This document shows, piece by piece, positions 8,464-16,407 of a stretch of 23,677 nucleotides of DNA. A program made the translations under genes and the position numbers. Source of the stretch: Terrisporobacter othiniensis (GTDB lineage: Bacteria > Bacillota > Clostridia > Peptostreptococcales > Peptostreptococcaceae). Under the pieces are notes generated by a model. The model ran no database searches, was not told the origin of the DNA, and worked only from the letters and a program-made list of their open reading frames with translations. The DNA is taken from NCBI RefSeq assembly GCF_000808015.1, contig NZ_JWHR01000041.1:1-23677 (forward strand), written 5' to 3'. The stretch's first letter is position 1; every line of letters begins with the position of its first letter.

Positions 8464-9471
8464 TTAATAATTTAAAGAAATATTATTGTTATTAAGTAAA
8501 TACTCATTATCTTCCATGTCTATATCATTATATATAAAATCTCGAAGTACACATATAGAATTAGTGTCATACAACCATACCCAGCCTGAATTACCATATA
8601 CACCACCTTTTGAATGTATCTCATCTGTAATAGGGAATTCCCCTTCCTTTAAAGCGTTTTTTAATGATTTACCAGATAAAATGTTGTGTCCTGTATATGC
8701 AAGACTAGTAATTTCATTAGATGTTAAATTTGTAGTAACATAAGGAGTTATAGCATCTATTAGTTCTGGATATTTTGTAAATGATACATTTTGATATTTT
8801 TTCATAATGGCATTAATGACTTTTCTTTGTCTACCATCTCTAAATATGGCGCTGTCACTTTTTCTAATACGACTGTAAGATAGAGCTTGATATCCATTTA
8901 GAGTTTGTTTTCCTGGCTCTTTTATTAATTCCATCTCTCCTTTGTTAGGATTTTTACAGAACTTATAGCATTCTGGAATGAATTTGTTAACTTCTTTTAT
9001 TTCTGATTCCTTTATATTTAGCTGAATACCATCTAAAGCATAAATAATATCCATTAAAGAAGTAAAGTCTACAATAACATATTTATCAAGACCTATACCA
9101 AATTCATTTTCAATAGTTTCAAATAAAAGATCTTCTTTTCCCCAAAAATAAGCTGTATTTAATTTTCCTTTATCTCTTCCTGGAATACTAACATAAGTAT
9201 CCCTTGCTAAAGAAGTAAGTTTAATATTTTTATTTTTGTTATCAATAGTTAAAATAATCATAGAGTCTGTTCTAAAAGCAGTTTCATTTTTTCTACCATC
9301 AGTTCCAAGCAATAAAATATTAGTTATTCCATCAACTTCTTTAATTTTAGACTTATAAGTTGATGCTACTGTTACATCTTTTAATTTGTATTGTACATAT
9401 CCGTAAATTGATAAAGGTATTATAATTAAAATGGATATTATACATAAAACAACCTTTTTATATTTTGACAT
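8464..9471 (-). CDS. LytR-CpsA-Psr (LCP) family cell-wall ligase, tandem paralogue
   Basis: 335 residues with the same plan as its neighbour: a membrane helix at about 7-25, then an LCP domain with D58 and R60 (GTDGR), R67 and D69 (RTD) and R90 and D91 (SLARD). It is the first gene of the LCP pair. The reading frame stays open 39 codons further upstream, but I chose the ATG at 9471. It has the ribosome site GGGTGAGG, it aligns with the paralogue's start (MSKYKK against MSRRKK), and a strong promoter (9508-9536) lies inside the longer version. The role is attachment of a wall glycopolymer at the outer face of the membrane, inferred from family. Confidence 0.88.
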   Translation of the reverse strand: MSKYKKVVLCIISILIIIPLSIYGYVQYKLKDVTVASTYKSKIKEVDGITNILLLGTDGRKNETAFRTDSMIILTIDNKNKNIKLTSLARDTYVSIPGRDKGKLNTAYFWGKEDLLFETIENEFGIGLDKYVIVDFTSLMDIIYALDGIQLNIKESEIKEVNKFIPECYKFCKNPNKGEMELIKEPGKQTLNGYQALSYSRIRKSDSAIFRDGRQRKVINAIMKKYQNVSFTKYPELIDAITPYVTTNLTSNEITSLAYTGHNILSGKSLKNALKEGEFPITDEIHSKGGVYGNSGWVWLYDTNSICVLRDFIYNDIDMEDNEYLLNNNNISLNY

Positions 9472-9507
9472 TTTCCTCACCCAATCTGATTTATATTTAT
9501 AGTAAAA

Positions 9508-9536
9508 ATTATAACAATACAAATATACAAGGGCAA
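9508..9536 (-). promoter_or_regulatory. Extended -10 promoter of the LCP operon
   Basis: On the - strand, TTGCCC (9531-9536) and TATAAT (9508-9513) are 17 bases apart. A TG one base before the TATAAT makes an extended -10. The start site would lie about 30 bases before the ATG at 9471. It is divergent from the nucleoside transporter promoter. Confidence 0.65.
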
Positions 9537-9612
9537 GAAATAATTGAATAATTTTCCAATTTATGAGTTTAATCCTTATGAAAATCAATATTAAAGTTAT
9601 TTAACAAAATAT

Positions 9613-9627
9613 TTGTAATCGCTTTCA
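9613..9627. promoter_or_regulatory. CcpA catabolite-responsive element (cre)
   Basis: TTGTAATCGCTTTCA matches the cre consensus WTGNAANCGNWNNCW at every defined position. It overlaps the -35 region of the nucleoside importer promoter, the placement expected for repression when preferred sugar is present. Confidence 0.65.
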
Positions 9628-9651
9628 AAATGGTAATAAATGGAATATAAT
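9623..9651 (+). promoter_or_regulatory. Promoter of the BMP-type receptor gene
   Basis: TTTCAA (9623-9628) and a perfect TATAAT (9646-9651) are spaced by 17 bases. A palindrome TGACA-GTG-TGTCA (9657-9669) covers the expected start site and could be an operator or a 5' hairpin. The ribosome site AGGGGGAAA follows before the ATG at 9696. Confidence 0.6.
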
Positions 9652-9695
9652 TATAGTGACAGTGTGTCAAAAAATTAATAGGGGGAAATAAAGGA

Positions 9696-10778
9696 ATGAA
9701 AAAGATCTTATCTGTTTTACTATCTTGCGTTCTAGGATTTGGTTTAGTTGCATGTAATAATTCATCATCAGATGAATCTAGTAGTAAAGGTAAAGAAATT
9801 GCAATGATAACTGATATAGGAACAATAGATGACAAATCATTTAACCAAGGTACATGGGAAGGTATAGTGGCTTATGCTGAAAAAAATAACATTACGCATG
9901 AGTATTACAAACCAACAGAACAGTCTACTGATGCATATTTGGCATCTATAGATTTAGCTGTTAAAGATGGTGCTAAGGTAGTAGTTACTCCAGGATATTT
10001 ATTTGAAGAACCTATATACATAGCACAAGACAAATACCCAGATGTTAATTTCATATTAATTGATGGAAATCCACATGATAAATCTGGTAAAGATTATAAA
10101 ACAAATAAAAATACTGTAGGTATTGTATTTGCAGAAGAGCAATCAGGATACTTAGCTGGATATGCAGCTGTAAAAGATGGATATACAAAACTTGGATTTA
10201 TGGGTGGTATGGCAGTACCAGCAGTTACTCGTTATGGATATGGTTTTGTACAAGGTGCAGATGATGCTGCTAAAGAAATGGGAATTGATAAAGTTGATAT
10301 GAAATATCATTATACTGGAGGATTTGATGCTACTCCAGAAGTTCAAACATTAGCTTCATCTTGGTATACTGATGGAACTGAGGTAATATTTGCATGTGGT
10401 GGTGCTGTAGGTAACTCTGTAATGTCTGCTGCTAAAGCAATCGATGGTAAAAAAGTTATAGGTGTTGACGTTGACCAAAGTAGTGAATCTGATACAGTAA
10501 TAACTTCTGCAATGAAAGGTTTATCATCAGCAGTAACACAAACATTAGAAGAATATTATAATGATAAGTTCCCAGGGGGAGAATCTTTAGTACTAGGTGC
10601 AGATAAAGACGGTGTTAAACTTCCTATGGAAACTTCTAAATTTGAAAAATTTACTCAAGCAGATTACGATAAAGTTTATAAAGATTTAGCAGATGGAAAA
10701 ATCAAACTTCAAAAAGATGATGTTAAAAAAGCAACAGATCTAGATGTTAGTGTTGTGTCTGTAAAAGTAGTAAAATAA
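9696..10778 (+). CDS. BMP (PnrA-like) nucleoside-binding lipoprotein
   Basis: 360 residues. The signal peptide has lipobox GLVAC with C20 lipidated. The mature part opens with the BMP-family signature DIGTIDDKSFNQ and continues with the two-lobe periplasmic-binding fold, including VVTPGYLFEE, EEQSGYLAGYAA and FMGGMAVPAV. Members characterised in Treponema (PnrA) and in lactic acid bacteria bind purine or other nucleosides. The three genes downstream encode the matching ATPase and two permeases, making a complete importer. The gene is followed by a strong terminator, so the receptor is probably made in excess over the membrane parts. The cre site in its promoter suggests sugar-dependent control. 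The exact nucleoside range is inferred only from the family. Confidence 0.9.
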   Translation: MKKILSVLLSCVLGFGLVACNNSSSDESSSKGKEIAMITDIGTIDDKSFNQGTWEGIVAYAEKNNITHEYYKPTEQSTDAYLASIDLAVKDGAKVVVTPGYLFEEPIYIAQDKYPDVNFILIDGNPHDKSGKDYKTNKNTVGIVFAEEQSGYLAGYAAVKDGYTKLGFMGGMAVPAVTRYGYGFVQGADDAAKEMGIDKVDMKYHYTGGFDATPEVQTLASSWYTDGTEVIFACGGAVGNSVMSAAKAIDGKKVIGVDVDQSSESDTVITSAMKGLSSAVTQTLEEYYNDKFPGGESLVLGADKDGVKLPMETSKFEKFTQADYDKVYKDLADGKIKLQKDDVKKATDLDVSVVSVKVVK

Positions 10779-10798
10779 GTATATTTTTATAAACTAGT

Positions 10799-10829
10799 AA
10801 AAAGTCAGTTCTTTTGAGCTGACTTTTTT
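10799..10829 (+). terminator. Terminator between receptor and ATPase genes
   Basis: A 13-bp stem (10799-10811 with 10816-10828, one G-T pair) around TTTT ends in a run of six T. It stops most transcription after the BMP receptor gene. Confidence 0.85.
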
Positions 10830-10852
10830 ACATACTAGAATATTACCAAAAT

Positions 10853-10881
10853 TTGTAAAAAAACTTTTTTTCTTGTATAAT
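10853..10881 (+). promoter_or_regulatory. Internal promoter for the nucleoside ABC ATPase and permeases
   Basis: TTGTAA (10853-10858) and TATAAT (10876-10881) are 17 bases apart, just after the receptor gene's terminator. The ATG at 10915, preceded by AAGGAG, lies about 27 bases after the predicted start site. This lets the membrane components be expressed separately from the receptor. Confidence 0.6.
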
Positions 10882-10914
10882 TATAATAAACAAATATTTA
10901 GTAAGGAGATATAT

Positions 10915-12459
10915 ATGGAACATATAATAGAAATGCTACATATAACTAAAGAATTTCCTGGAATAATAGCAAATGACGATATTACTTTACAACTAGGCAG
11001 GGGAGAAATACATGCTTTATTAGGAGAGAATGGAGCAGGAAAGTCTACACTTATGAGTGTGTTATTTGGTTTGTATCAGCCAGAGCAAGGTATAATTAAA
11101 AAAAATGGAAAAGTAGTAAACATAAAAGATCCAAACGATGCAAATGATTTGGGTATAGGTATGGTTCATCAACATTTTAAATTAGTTCATAACTTTACTG
11201 TATTACAAAATATAATTTTAGGTGTGGAAACTACAAGTCATGGACTTTTAAAAATGGATGATGCCAGAAAAAGAGTTATGGAATTATCGGAGAAATATGG
11301 ATTAATGGTTGATCCAGATGCCATTATAGAAGATATAACAGTTGGAATGCAACAACGTGTAGAAATATTAAAAATGCTATATAGAGATAATGAAATACTA
11401 ATATTTGATGAACCAACGGCAGTACTTACACCTCAAGAAATAGAAGAGCTAATGAAAATAATGAGAAGCTTAGCTAATGAAGGAAAATCTATTTTATTTA
11501 TTACACATAAATTAAATGAAATAAAAGCGGTGGCTAATAGATGTACAGTTCTTAGAAAAGGAAAATATATTGATACTGTAAATGTAAATGAAGTCACAAA
11601 AGAAGAGTTATCAGAAATGATGGTAGGACGTAAAGTAAACTTAAATATAGAAAAAGGTTCCAAGCAAAGTGGAGATACTGTATTGGAAGTTAAAAATCTA
11701 TCTGTAAATTCAAAAGTAAATAACAAAAAGCTTGTTGATAATGTATCTTTTAGTGTGAAAAAAGGTGAAATTGTATGTATAGCAGGGATTGATGGAAATG
11801 GTCAGTCAGAACTAGTATATGCTCTAACAGGACTGGGTCCAATAAGTAGTGGAAGTATTATTTTAGATGGAAGTGACATTACCCATGATAGTATTAGAAA
11901 GAGAAATATGAAAGGAATGGCACATATACCTGAAGATAGACATAAAGATGGATTAGTTTTAGATTATACATTAGGTGAGAATCTTATGTTAAAAAGATAT
12001 TATACAAAGGATTACCAAAATAAAGGATTTATAAATTTTCAAAATGTAGATAAATATACAAATAAATTAATTAATCAATATGATATTAGAAGTGGTCAAG
12101 GTACGAAAACTAGTGCAAGAAGTATGTCTGGAGGTAACCAACAAAAGGCTATTATAGCTAGAGAAATTGATTTAGATCCACAAATATTGATAGCTGTACA
12201 ACCTACTAGAGGTTTGGATGTTGGTGCCATAGAGTATATACACAAACAATTGATAGAAGAAAGAAATAGAGAAAAAGCTATTTTACTTGTTTCATTGGAG
12301 TTAGACGAGGTAATGAATTTAAGTGATAGAATACTAGTAATTTATGAAGGTAAAATAGTGGCAGACTTAAATCCAGAAGAAGTAACAGTTCAGGAATTAG
12401 GTTTATATATGGCAGGGTCAAAAACACAACTTAAAAGTGAGGTGAGTGCTCATGAATAA
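10915..12459 (+). CDS. Nucleoside ABC transporter ATPase, double cassette (NupA/NupO-like)
   Basis: 514 residues with two ABC domains in tandem, as in the RbsA/MglA-like ATPases of CUT2 and BMP systems. The first cassette has Walker A GENGAGKS (37-44), a changed signature VGMQQR, and Walker B ILIFDEPTAVLT. The second has a degenerate Walker A (GIDGNGQSE), an intact signature SGGNQQ, and a Walker-B-like ILIAVQPTRGLD in which the usual D-E pair is lost. One active and one degenerate site is normal for this family. I start it at 10915, which has AAGGAG; an in-frame ATG at 10873 falls inside the promoter. It overlaps the next gene by 8 bases, so the two are probably translationally coupled. Confidence 0.9.
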   Translation: MEHIIEMLHITKEFPGIIANDDITLQLGRGEIHALLGENGAGKSTLMSVLFGLYQPEQGIIKKNGKVVNIKDPNDANDLGIGMVHQHFKLVHNFTVLQNIILGVETTSHGLLKMDDARKRVMELSEKYGLMVDPDAIIEDITVGMQQRVEILKMLYRDNEILIFDEPTAVLTPQEIEELMKIMRSLANEGKSILFITHKLNEIKAVANRCTVLRKGKYIDTVNVNEVTKEELSEMMVGRKVNLNIEKGSKQSGDTVLEVKNLSVNSKVNNKKLVDNVSFSVKKGEIVCIAGIDGNGQSELVYALTGLGPISSGSIILDGSDITHDSIRKRNMKGMAHIPEDRHKDGLVLDYTLGENLMLKRYYTKDYQNKGFINFQNVDKYTNKLINQYDIRSGQGTKTSARSMSGGNQQKAIIAREIDLDPQILIAVQPTRGLDVGAIEYIHKQLIEERNREKAILLVSLELDEVMNLSDRILVIYEGKIVADLNPEEVTVQELGLYMAGSKTQLKSEVSAHE

Positions 12460-13618
12460 GTTAAATAAACTTATACGTAGCAATGGATTTAATAATGCAA
12501 TGTCTTCTATATTTGCCATACTAATAGGACTTGCTTTTGGTTTTATAGTTTTATTAATAAGTGATCCATCTCAGGCAGTAAATGGATTTTGGATAATACT
12601 TCAAGGTGGATTTAGTACGGGAGCAAAGGGAATAGGTCAAGTTTTTTATTTTGCTACACCATTAATACTTACTGGACTTTCTGTTGGATTTGCATTTAAA
12701 ACAGGATTGTTTAACATAGGTGCCCCAGGTCAATTTATAATGGGAGCATTTGCAGCTGTATTTGTAGGAGTTAGATGTACTTTTTTACCAGCACCATTTC
12801 ATTGGATGGTAGCATTACTTGCTGCAGCTATTGTTGGTGGGCTTTGGGCACTGATTCCAGGAATATTAAAGGCTTATTATAATGTACATGAAGTTATAGC
12901 AACTATAATGATGAACTATATAGGAATGTATTTATGTAATATGTTAGTTAAATTATTTATATATGATTCTAACAAATCATTGTCTATGAATTGCTTAGAA
13001 AGTGCTGATTTACCAAAATGGGGACTAGATAATATCTTTTGTAATGTTACGGGTAATTACAAAGATATATCCACAGTAAATGGAGGAATAATCATTGCTA
13101 TTTTTGTAGCTATTTTAATTTATATTGTATTGAATAAAACAATTTTTGGATATGAGCTAAAAGCTTGTGGATTCAACTCAAGTGCTAGTAGATATGCAGG
13201 TATAAATGAAAAAAGAAATATTGTTTTATCTATGGTAATATCAGGAGCTCTTGCAGGTCTAGGTGGTGGACTTCTTTATTTATCAGGAGCAAATGGTAGA
13301 CATATTAAGGTGGTAGATGTTTTAGCAGTTGAAGGATTTAATGGAATACCTGTAGCATTGCTTGGTCTATCAAATCCAATAGGAATAATATTCTCTGCAA
13401 TATTTATATCTTACTTAACACTTGGAGGAAACTACTTACAAACACTTAACTTTATGCCAGAAGTAATAGATATTATTATAGCTTGTATAATTTACTTTAG
13501 TGCTTTTGCATTATTCTTTAGATCAATATTACCAAGAATATTAAAAAAGAAAGATTCTAAAAAAGAAAAGCATTCTGAAAAACAAATTGCAGAAGCTACG
13601 AAAGGGAGTGAAGAGTAA
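12452..13618 (+). CDS. Nucleoside ABC transporter permease 1 (NupB/NupP-like)
   Basis: 388 residues, multi-spanning, of the BPD_transp_2 permease family. GLSVGFAFKTGLFNIGAPGQ near the N-terminal third, followed by a HEVIATIMMNYIG segment, is characteristic of the first permease of BMP-linked nucleoside importers. ELKACGFNSSASRYAGI is the cytoplasmic coupling loop that contacts the ATPase. The C-terminal tail is lysine-rich and cytoplasmic. I chose the ATG at 12452 behind GAGGTGAG over a GTG six bases earlier. Its stop overlaps the next start (TAATG), so the genes are coupled. Confidence 0.9.
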   Translation: MNKLNKLIRSNGFNNAMSSIFAILIGLAFGFIVLLISDPSQAVNGFWIILQGGFSTGAKGIGQVFYFATPLILTGLSVGFAFKTGLFNIGAPGQFIMGAFAAVFVGVRCTFLPAPFHWMVALLAAAIVGGLWALIPGILKAYYNVHEVIATIMMNYIGMYLCNMLVKLFIYDSNKSLSMNCLESADLPKWGLDNIFCNVTGNYKDISTVNGGIIIAIFVAILIYIVLNKTIFGYELKACGFNSSASRYAGINEKRNIVLSMVISGALAGLGGGLLYLSGANGRHIKVVDVLAVEGFNGIPVALLGLSNPIGIIFSAIFISYLTLGGNYLQTLNFMPEVIDIIIACIIYFSAFALFFRSILPRILKKKDSKKEKHSEKQIAEATKGSEE

Positions 13619-14577
13619 TGGATATACTATTTTTAATAGTACAACAAACGATGTTCTTTTCCATACCTTTATTAATAGTTGCACTTGGAGGAGTATTTAC
13701 AGAGCGAAGTGGAGTTACAAATATAGCCTTAGATGGAATTATGATTATGGGTGCTTTTACTAGTATTTTATTTATTAATATGATGCAAGACAAAATGAGT
13801 GGTCAATTTCTATTAATTATTGCCATACTTATTTCTGTAATAACAGGAATGATATTTTCTTTATTACTGGCATATTCAGCAATAAACATGAAGGCGGATC
13901 AAATCATAGGTGGAACAGCATTAAATATGTTTGCACCAGCTTTTGCTATTTATGCAGCTAGAATGATTCAAACAAATGGGGTACAACAAATTGCTTTTGA
14001 CAATACTTTTAGAATACCTTCAGTACCAATACTTGGAGATATACCAATAATAGGGGACCTATTTTTTAAGAATTGCTATATAACAACATATATAGGTATT
14101 GGAATCTTAGTAATATCTATTATAGTGCTTTATAAGACAAAGTTTGGACTAAGACTTAGAGCATGTGGAGAGCATCCTCAAGCAGCTGATTCAGTTGGTA
14201 TTAATGTTTATAAAATGCGTTATGCTGGAGTATTAATTTCTGGAGCATTGGCAGGGCTTGGAGGATTAGTTTTTGTAATACCAACATCTACTAATTTTAA
14301 TGCAACAGTTTCTGGATATGGTTTCTTAGCACTTGCTGTTATGATATTTGGGCAGTGGAAACCTTTAAGAGTATTATTTGCAGCATTTTTCTTTGGATTA
14401 ATGAAGACTATTGCTTCAGCTTACTCTGTAATACCTTTATTATCCAGCTTAAATATACCAAGTGATGTATATAAGATGATTCCTTTTATAGCTACTTTAA
14501 TAGTACTAGCATTTACATCTAAATCATCACAAGCACCAAGAGCGGTGGCACAACCATACGATAAGGGAAGTAGATAG
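13618..14577 (+). CDS. Nucleoside ABC transporter permease 2 (NupC/NupQ-like)
   Basis: 319 residues, multi-spanning, second half of the permease pair. The typical features are GGVFTERSGVTNIALDGIMIMGAF near the N-terminus (positions 24-47) and the coupling loop LRACGEHPQAADSVGI (about 181-196). With permease 1 it should form the channel for nucleoside uptake. It shares one base with the previous stop and is followed by a strong terminator, so it is the last gene of the operon. Confidence 0.9.
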   Translation: MDILFLIVQQTMFFSIPLLIVALGGVFTERSGVTNIALDGIMIMGAFTSILFINMMQDKMSGQFLLIIAILISVITGMIFSLLLAYSAINMKADQIIGGTALNMFAPAFAIYAARMIQTNGVQQIAFDNTFRIPSVPILGDIPIIGDLFFKNCYITTYIGIGILVISIIVLYKTKFGLRLRACGEHPQAADSVGINVYKMRYAGVLISGALAGLGGLVFVIPTSTNFNATVSGYGFLALAVMIFGQWKPLRVLFAAFFFGLMKTIASAYSVIPLLSSLNIPSDVYKMIPFIATLIVLAFTSKSSQAPRAVAQPYDKGSR

Positions 14578-14582
14578 GCAGA

Positions 14583-14616
14583 AAAAAAAGTATTGCTTTT
14601 AAGCAATACTTTTTTT
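14583..14616. terminator. Bidirectional terminator
   Basis: AAAAAAAGTATTGCTT pairs with AAGCAATACTTTTTTT, 16 bp with a very short loop. It serves the nucleoside operon on the + strand and the convergent SsuC-like gene, which ends at 14617 on the - strand. Confidence 0.9.
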
Positions 14617-15435
14617 CTATCCCTTTATTCTTCTTTGTCTATAATAATAGAACTTTTCTATTAGATTAACAATTTCGTACATACCCCAAGCACAAACCGC
14701 TAACACAAATACACCCATCATGACAACATCAAGTTTAAATACTTGACTTCCATATACGATTAAATAGCCTATACCATATCTGGATACCAAGAATTCACCA
14801 ACTATTACACCTACCCAAGCCATACCTATATTTATTTTAGTAAGGTTTATTAGGTTACCTATATTACCAGGCAAAATTAGTTTAAATAATATTTGACTCT
14901 TTGTAGCACCGAAACTTTTTAACATTTTAATTTTTTCTTCGTCCATATTTTTAAAATAATTATAAGCTGATAAAATTGTTATAACTATGGCAATAGCAAC
15001 TGCAGTAACAACTATACCCTCAATACCTGCACCTACCCATACGATTATAATAGGAGCAAGGGCTGTTTTAGGTAGTGCATTAAGAACTACTAAGAATGGG
15101 TCTAGTATTTTAGCTAAGGTGTCTGACCACCAAAGCATTATAGCTATTAATATTCCTAAAGTACTACCAATAATTAAACCTAAAACTGTTTCATAAACTG
15201 ATATCCATACATGTTTCATTAAGGTTCCGCTCGTAATATATGATATAAATAGTTTATAAATATCAGATGGTTTACTAAATAAAAAAGTACTGATAACATT
15301 GTTGTTTGCTAATACTTCCCATAATGCGAAAAAACCTATTAATAAAACTACTTGTATTATTAATATTCTAATTTTTTTAATTTTAACATCTTTTAAATAT
15401 TTTTCATATTCAGCAGATTTTTTATTGAATTTCAT
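14617..15435 (-). CDS. SsuC-type ABC transporter permease
   Basis: 272 residues of the BPD_transp_1 family with about six membrane spans. The EAA coupling loop is visible as LKSFGATKSQILFKLILPG, followed by GMAWVGVIVGEFL, typical of SsuC/TauC/ThiX permeases. The 5' end overlaps the upstream ATPase gene by 14 bases, so the two are translationally coupled; AAGGAGC about nine bases before the ATG is the ribosome site. The operon has no receptor gene. The SsuA-like lipoprotein gene at 6220-7254 is the best candidate. The substrate is unknown: sulfonate, nitrate-like anion or a pyrimidine/flavin precursor are family options. Confidence 0.87.
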   Translation of the reverse strand: MKFNKKSAEYEKYLKDVKIKKIRILIIQVVLLIGFFALWEVLANNNVISTFLFSKPSDIYKLFISYITSGTLMKHVWISVYETVLGLIIGSTLGILIAIMLWWSDTLAKILDPFLVVLNALPKTALAPIIIVWVGAGIEGIVVTAVAIAIVITILSAYNYFKNMDEEKIKMLKSFGATKSQILFKLILPGNIGNLINLTKINIGMAWVGVIVGEFLVSRYGIGYLIVYGSQVFKLDVVMMGVFVLAVCAWGMYEIVNLIEKFYYYRQRRIKG

Positions 15436-16174
15436 TATTATCTAGCTCCTTCCATAATAAGTCAAAGTAAGTTTGAAATTTAGGGACTTTACGAGATTCA
15501 AATGGTGTTTTTGATTCACCAAGCCCCAAGTCTATATCATATTCACTCTTTATAGTAGAAGGACGCTTTGAGAGTACTGCCACTTTGTCACCCATTGCTA
15601 TAGCTTCACTAATATCATGAGTCACCAAAATAGCCGACTTGCCCTCATTTTTGATTATCTTATAAACATCATCACTTACAAGCAATCTTGTTTGATAATC
15701 TAGCGCAGAGAAGGGTTCATCAAGCAAAAGTACATCTGGATTTACTGATAAGGTACGAATAAGTGCCACTCTTTGTCTCATACCTCCGGATAATTCTTTA
15801 GGATACATATTTCTAAAATCCCATAAGTCATAAGTTTTTAATAACTCTTCAACTCTTTCTATAGCTTTAGAATCTTTGTTTTTTTGTATTTCAAGACCTA
15901 TAGTAATATTGTCCATTATACTTCGCCACTCCAGTAAATGATCCCTTTGGAACATATAGCCAATTTTTCCATCAATAATCACATCACCACTAGTAGGCTT
16001 TAAAAGTTTTGTAAGTATATTTAGGATGGTTGATTTTCCAGAACCAGATGGTCCAAGTAGTGCTAAAATTTCACCTTGTTGCAGAGAGAAGTTTATATTT
16101 TTGAGAACTTGGAGTTCTCCTTCCTTTGAATAAAAGTTTTGACAGAGGTCAGTAACCTTTATAATTTCATCCAT
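15422..16174 (-). CDS. SsuB-type ABC transporter ATPase
   Basis: 250 residues. Walker A is GPSGSGKST, the Q-loop region is YMFQRDHLLEWRSIMDNI, the signature is LSGGMRQRVAL, and Walker B is VLLLDEPFSALD, followed by the switch histidine in LVTHD. The HLLEWRS variant after the Q-loop is typical of ATPases in the SsuB/TauB/ThiZ group. It starts at ATG with GGGGGTGA at ideal spacing, is the first gene of a two-gene operon with the SsuC-like permease, and is divergent from the DUF364 island across 233 bases. Confidence 0.9.
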   Translation of the reverse strand: MDEIIKVTDLCQNFYSKEGELQVLKNINFSLQQGEILALLGPSGSGKSTILNILTKLLKPTSGDVIIDGKIGYMFQRDHLLEWRSIMDNITIGLEIQKNKDSKAIERVEELLKTYDLWDFRNMYPKELSGGMRQRVALIRTLSVNPDVLLLDEPFSALDYQTRLLVSDDVYKIIKNEGKSAILVTHDISEAIAMGDKVAVLSKRPSTIKSEYDIDLGLGESKTPFESRKVPKFQTYFDLLWKELDNNEIQ

Positions 16175-16407
16175 TTAAGTCACCCCCATGAAGATTAATA
16201 CTATATATTATTCTATTAATAGTTGATGGGATTTGTACCAGTTTTTAACTGAATAAATATTGATAGTTTTTAAATAGATATTAAATGATTAAATATAATG
16301 AAAAATAACAAAACATAATAAAACAAAACAAAAAGTAATAAAAATATTAAAAAAATGTAGCGAAAGAGAATGAAAAACAATATTATTAACTTAAGGGGTG
16401 AAAAAAA
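16175..16407. promoter_or_regulatory. Divergent intergenic region ahead of the DUF364 island
   Basis: This must hold promoters for the SsuB-like gene (-) and the eight-gene island (+). I see a 10-bp palindrome CTATTAATAG (about 16213-16222) and an inverted repeat CAGTT-TTT-AACTG (16239-16251), either of which could be an operator. A TATAAT-like box occurs further right, but no -35 partner is convincing. The 140 bases before 16393 are almost entirely A and T. I recognise no cobalamin, NiCo, molybdenum or TPP riboswitch. Confidence 0.4.

Noticed and set aside
9472..9588. 39-codon N-terminal extension of the upstream LCP gene
   Set aside because: It contains the likely promoter with an extended -10 box, has no ribosome site at its start, and the paralogue begins at the equivalent of the later ATG.
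10873..10914. 14-codon extension of the nucleoside ATPase
   Set aside because: It overlaps the TATAAT promoter box, while a clear AAGGAG precedes the ATG at 10915.
16260..16400. Repeated short A-rich runs as a possible repeat array or origin
   Set aside because: The runs are irregular and fit the general AT-richness of a clostridial intergenic region; no DnaA boxes or unit length are seen.
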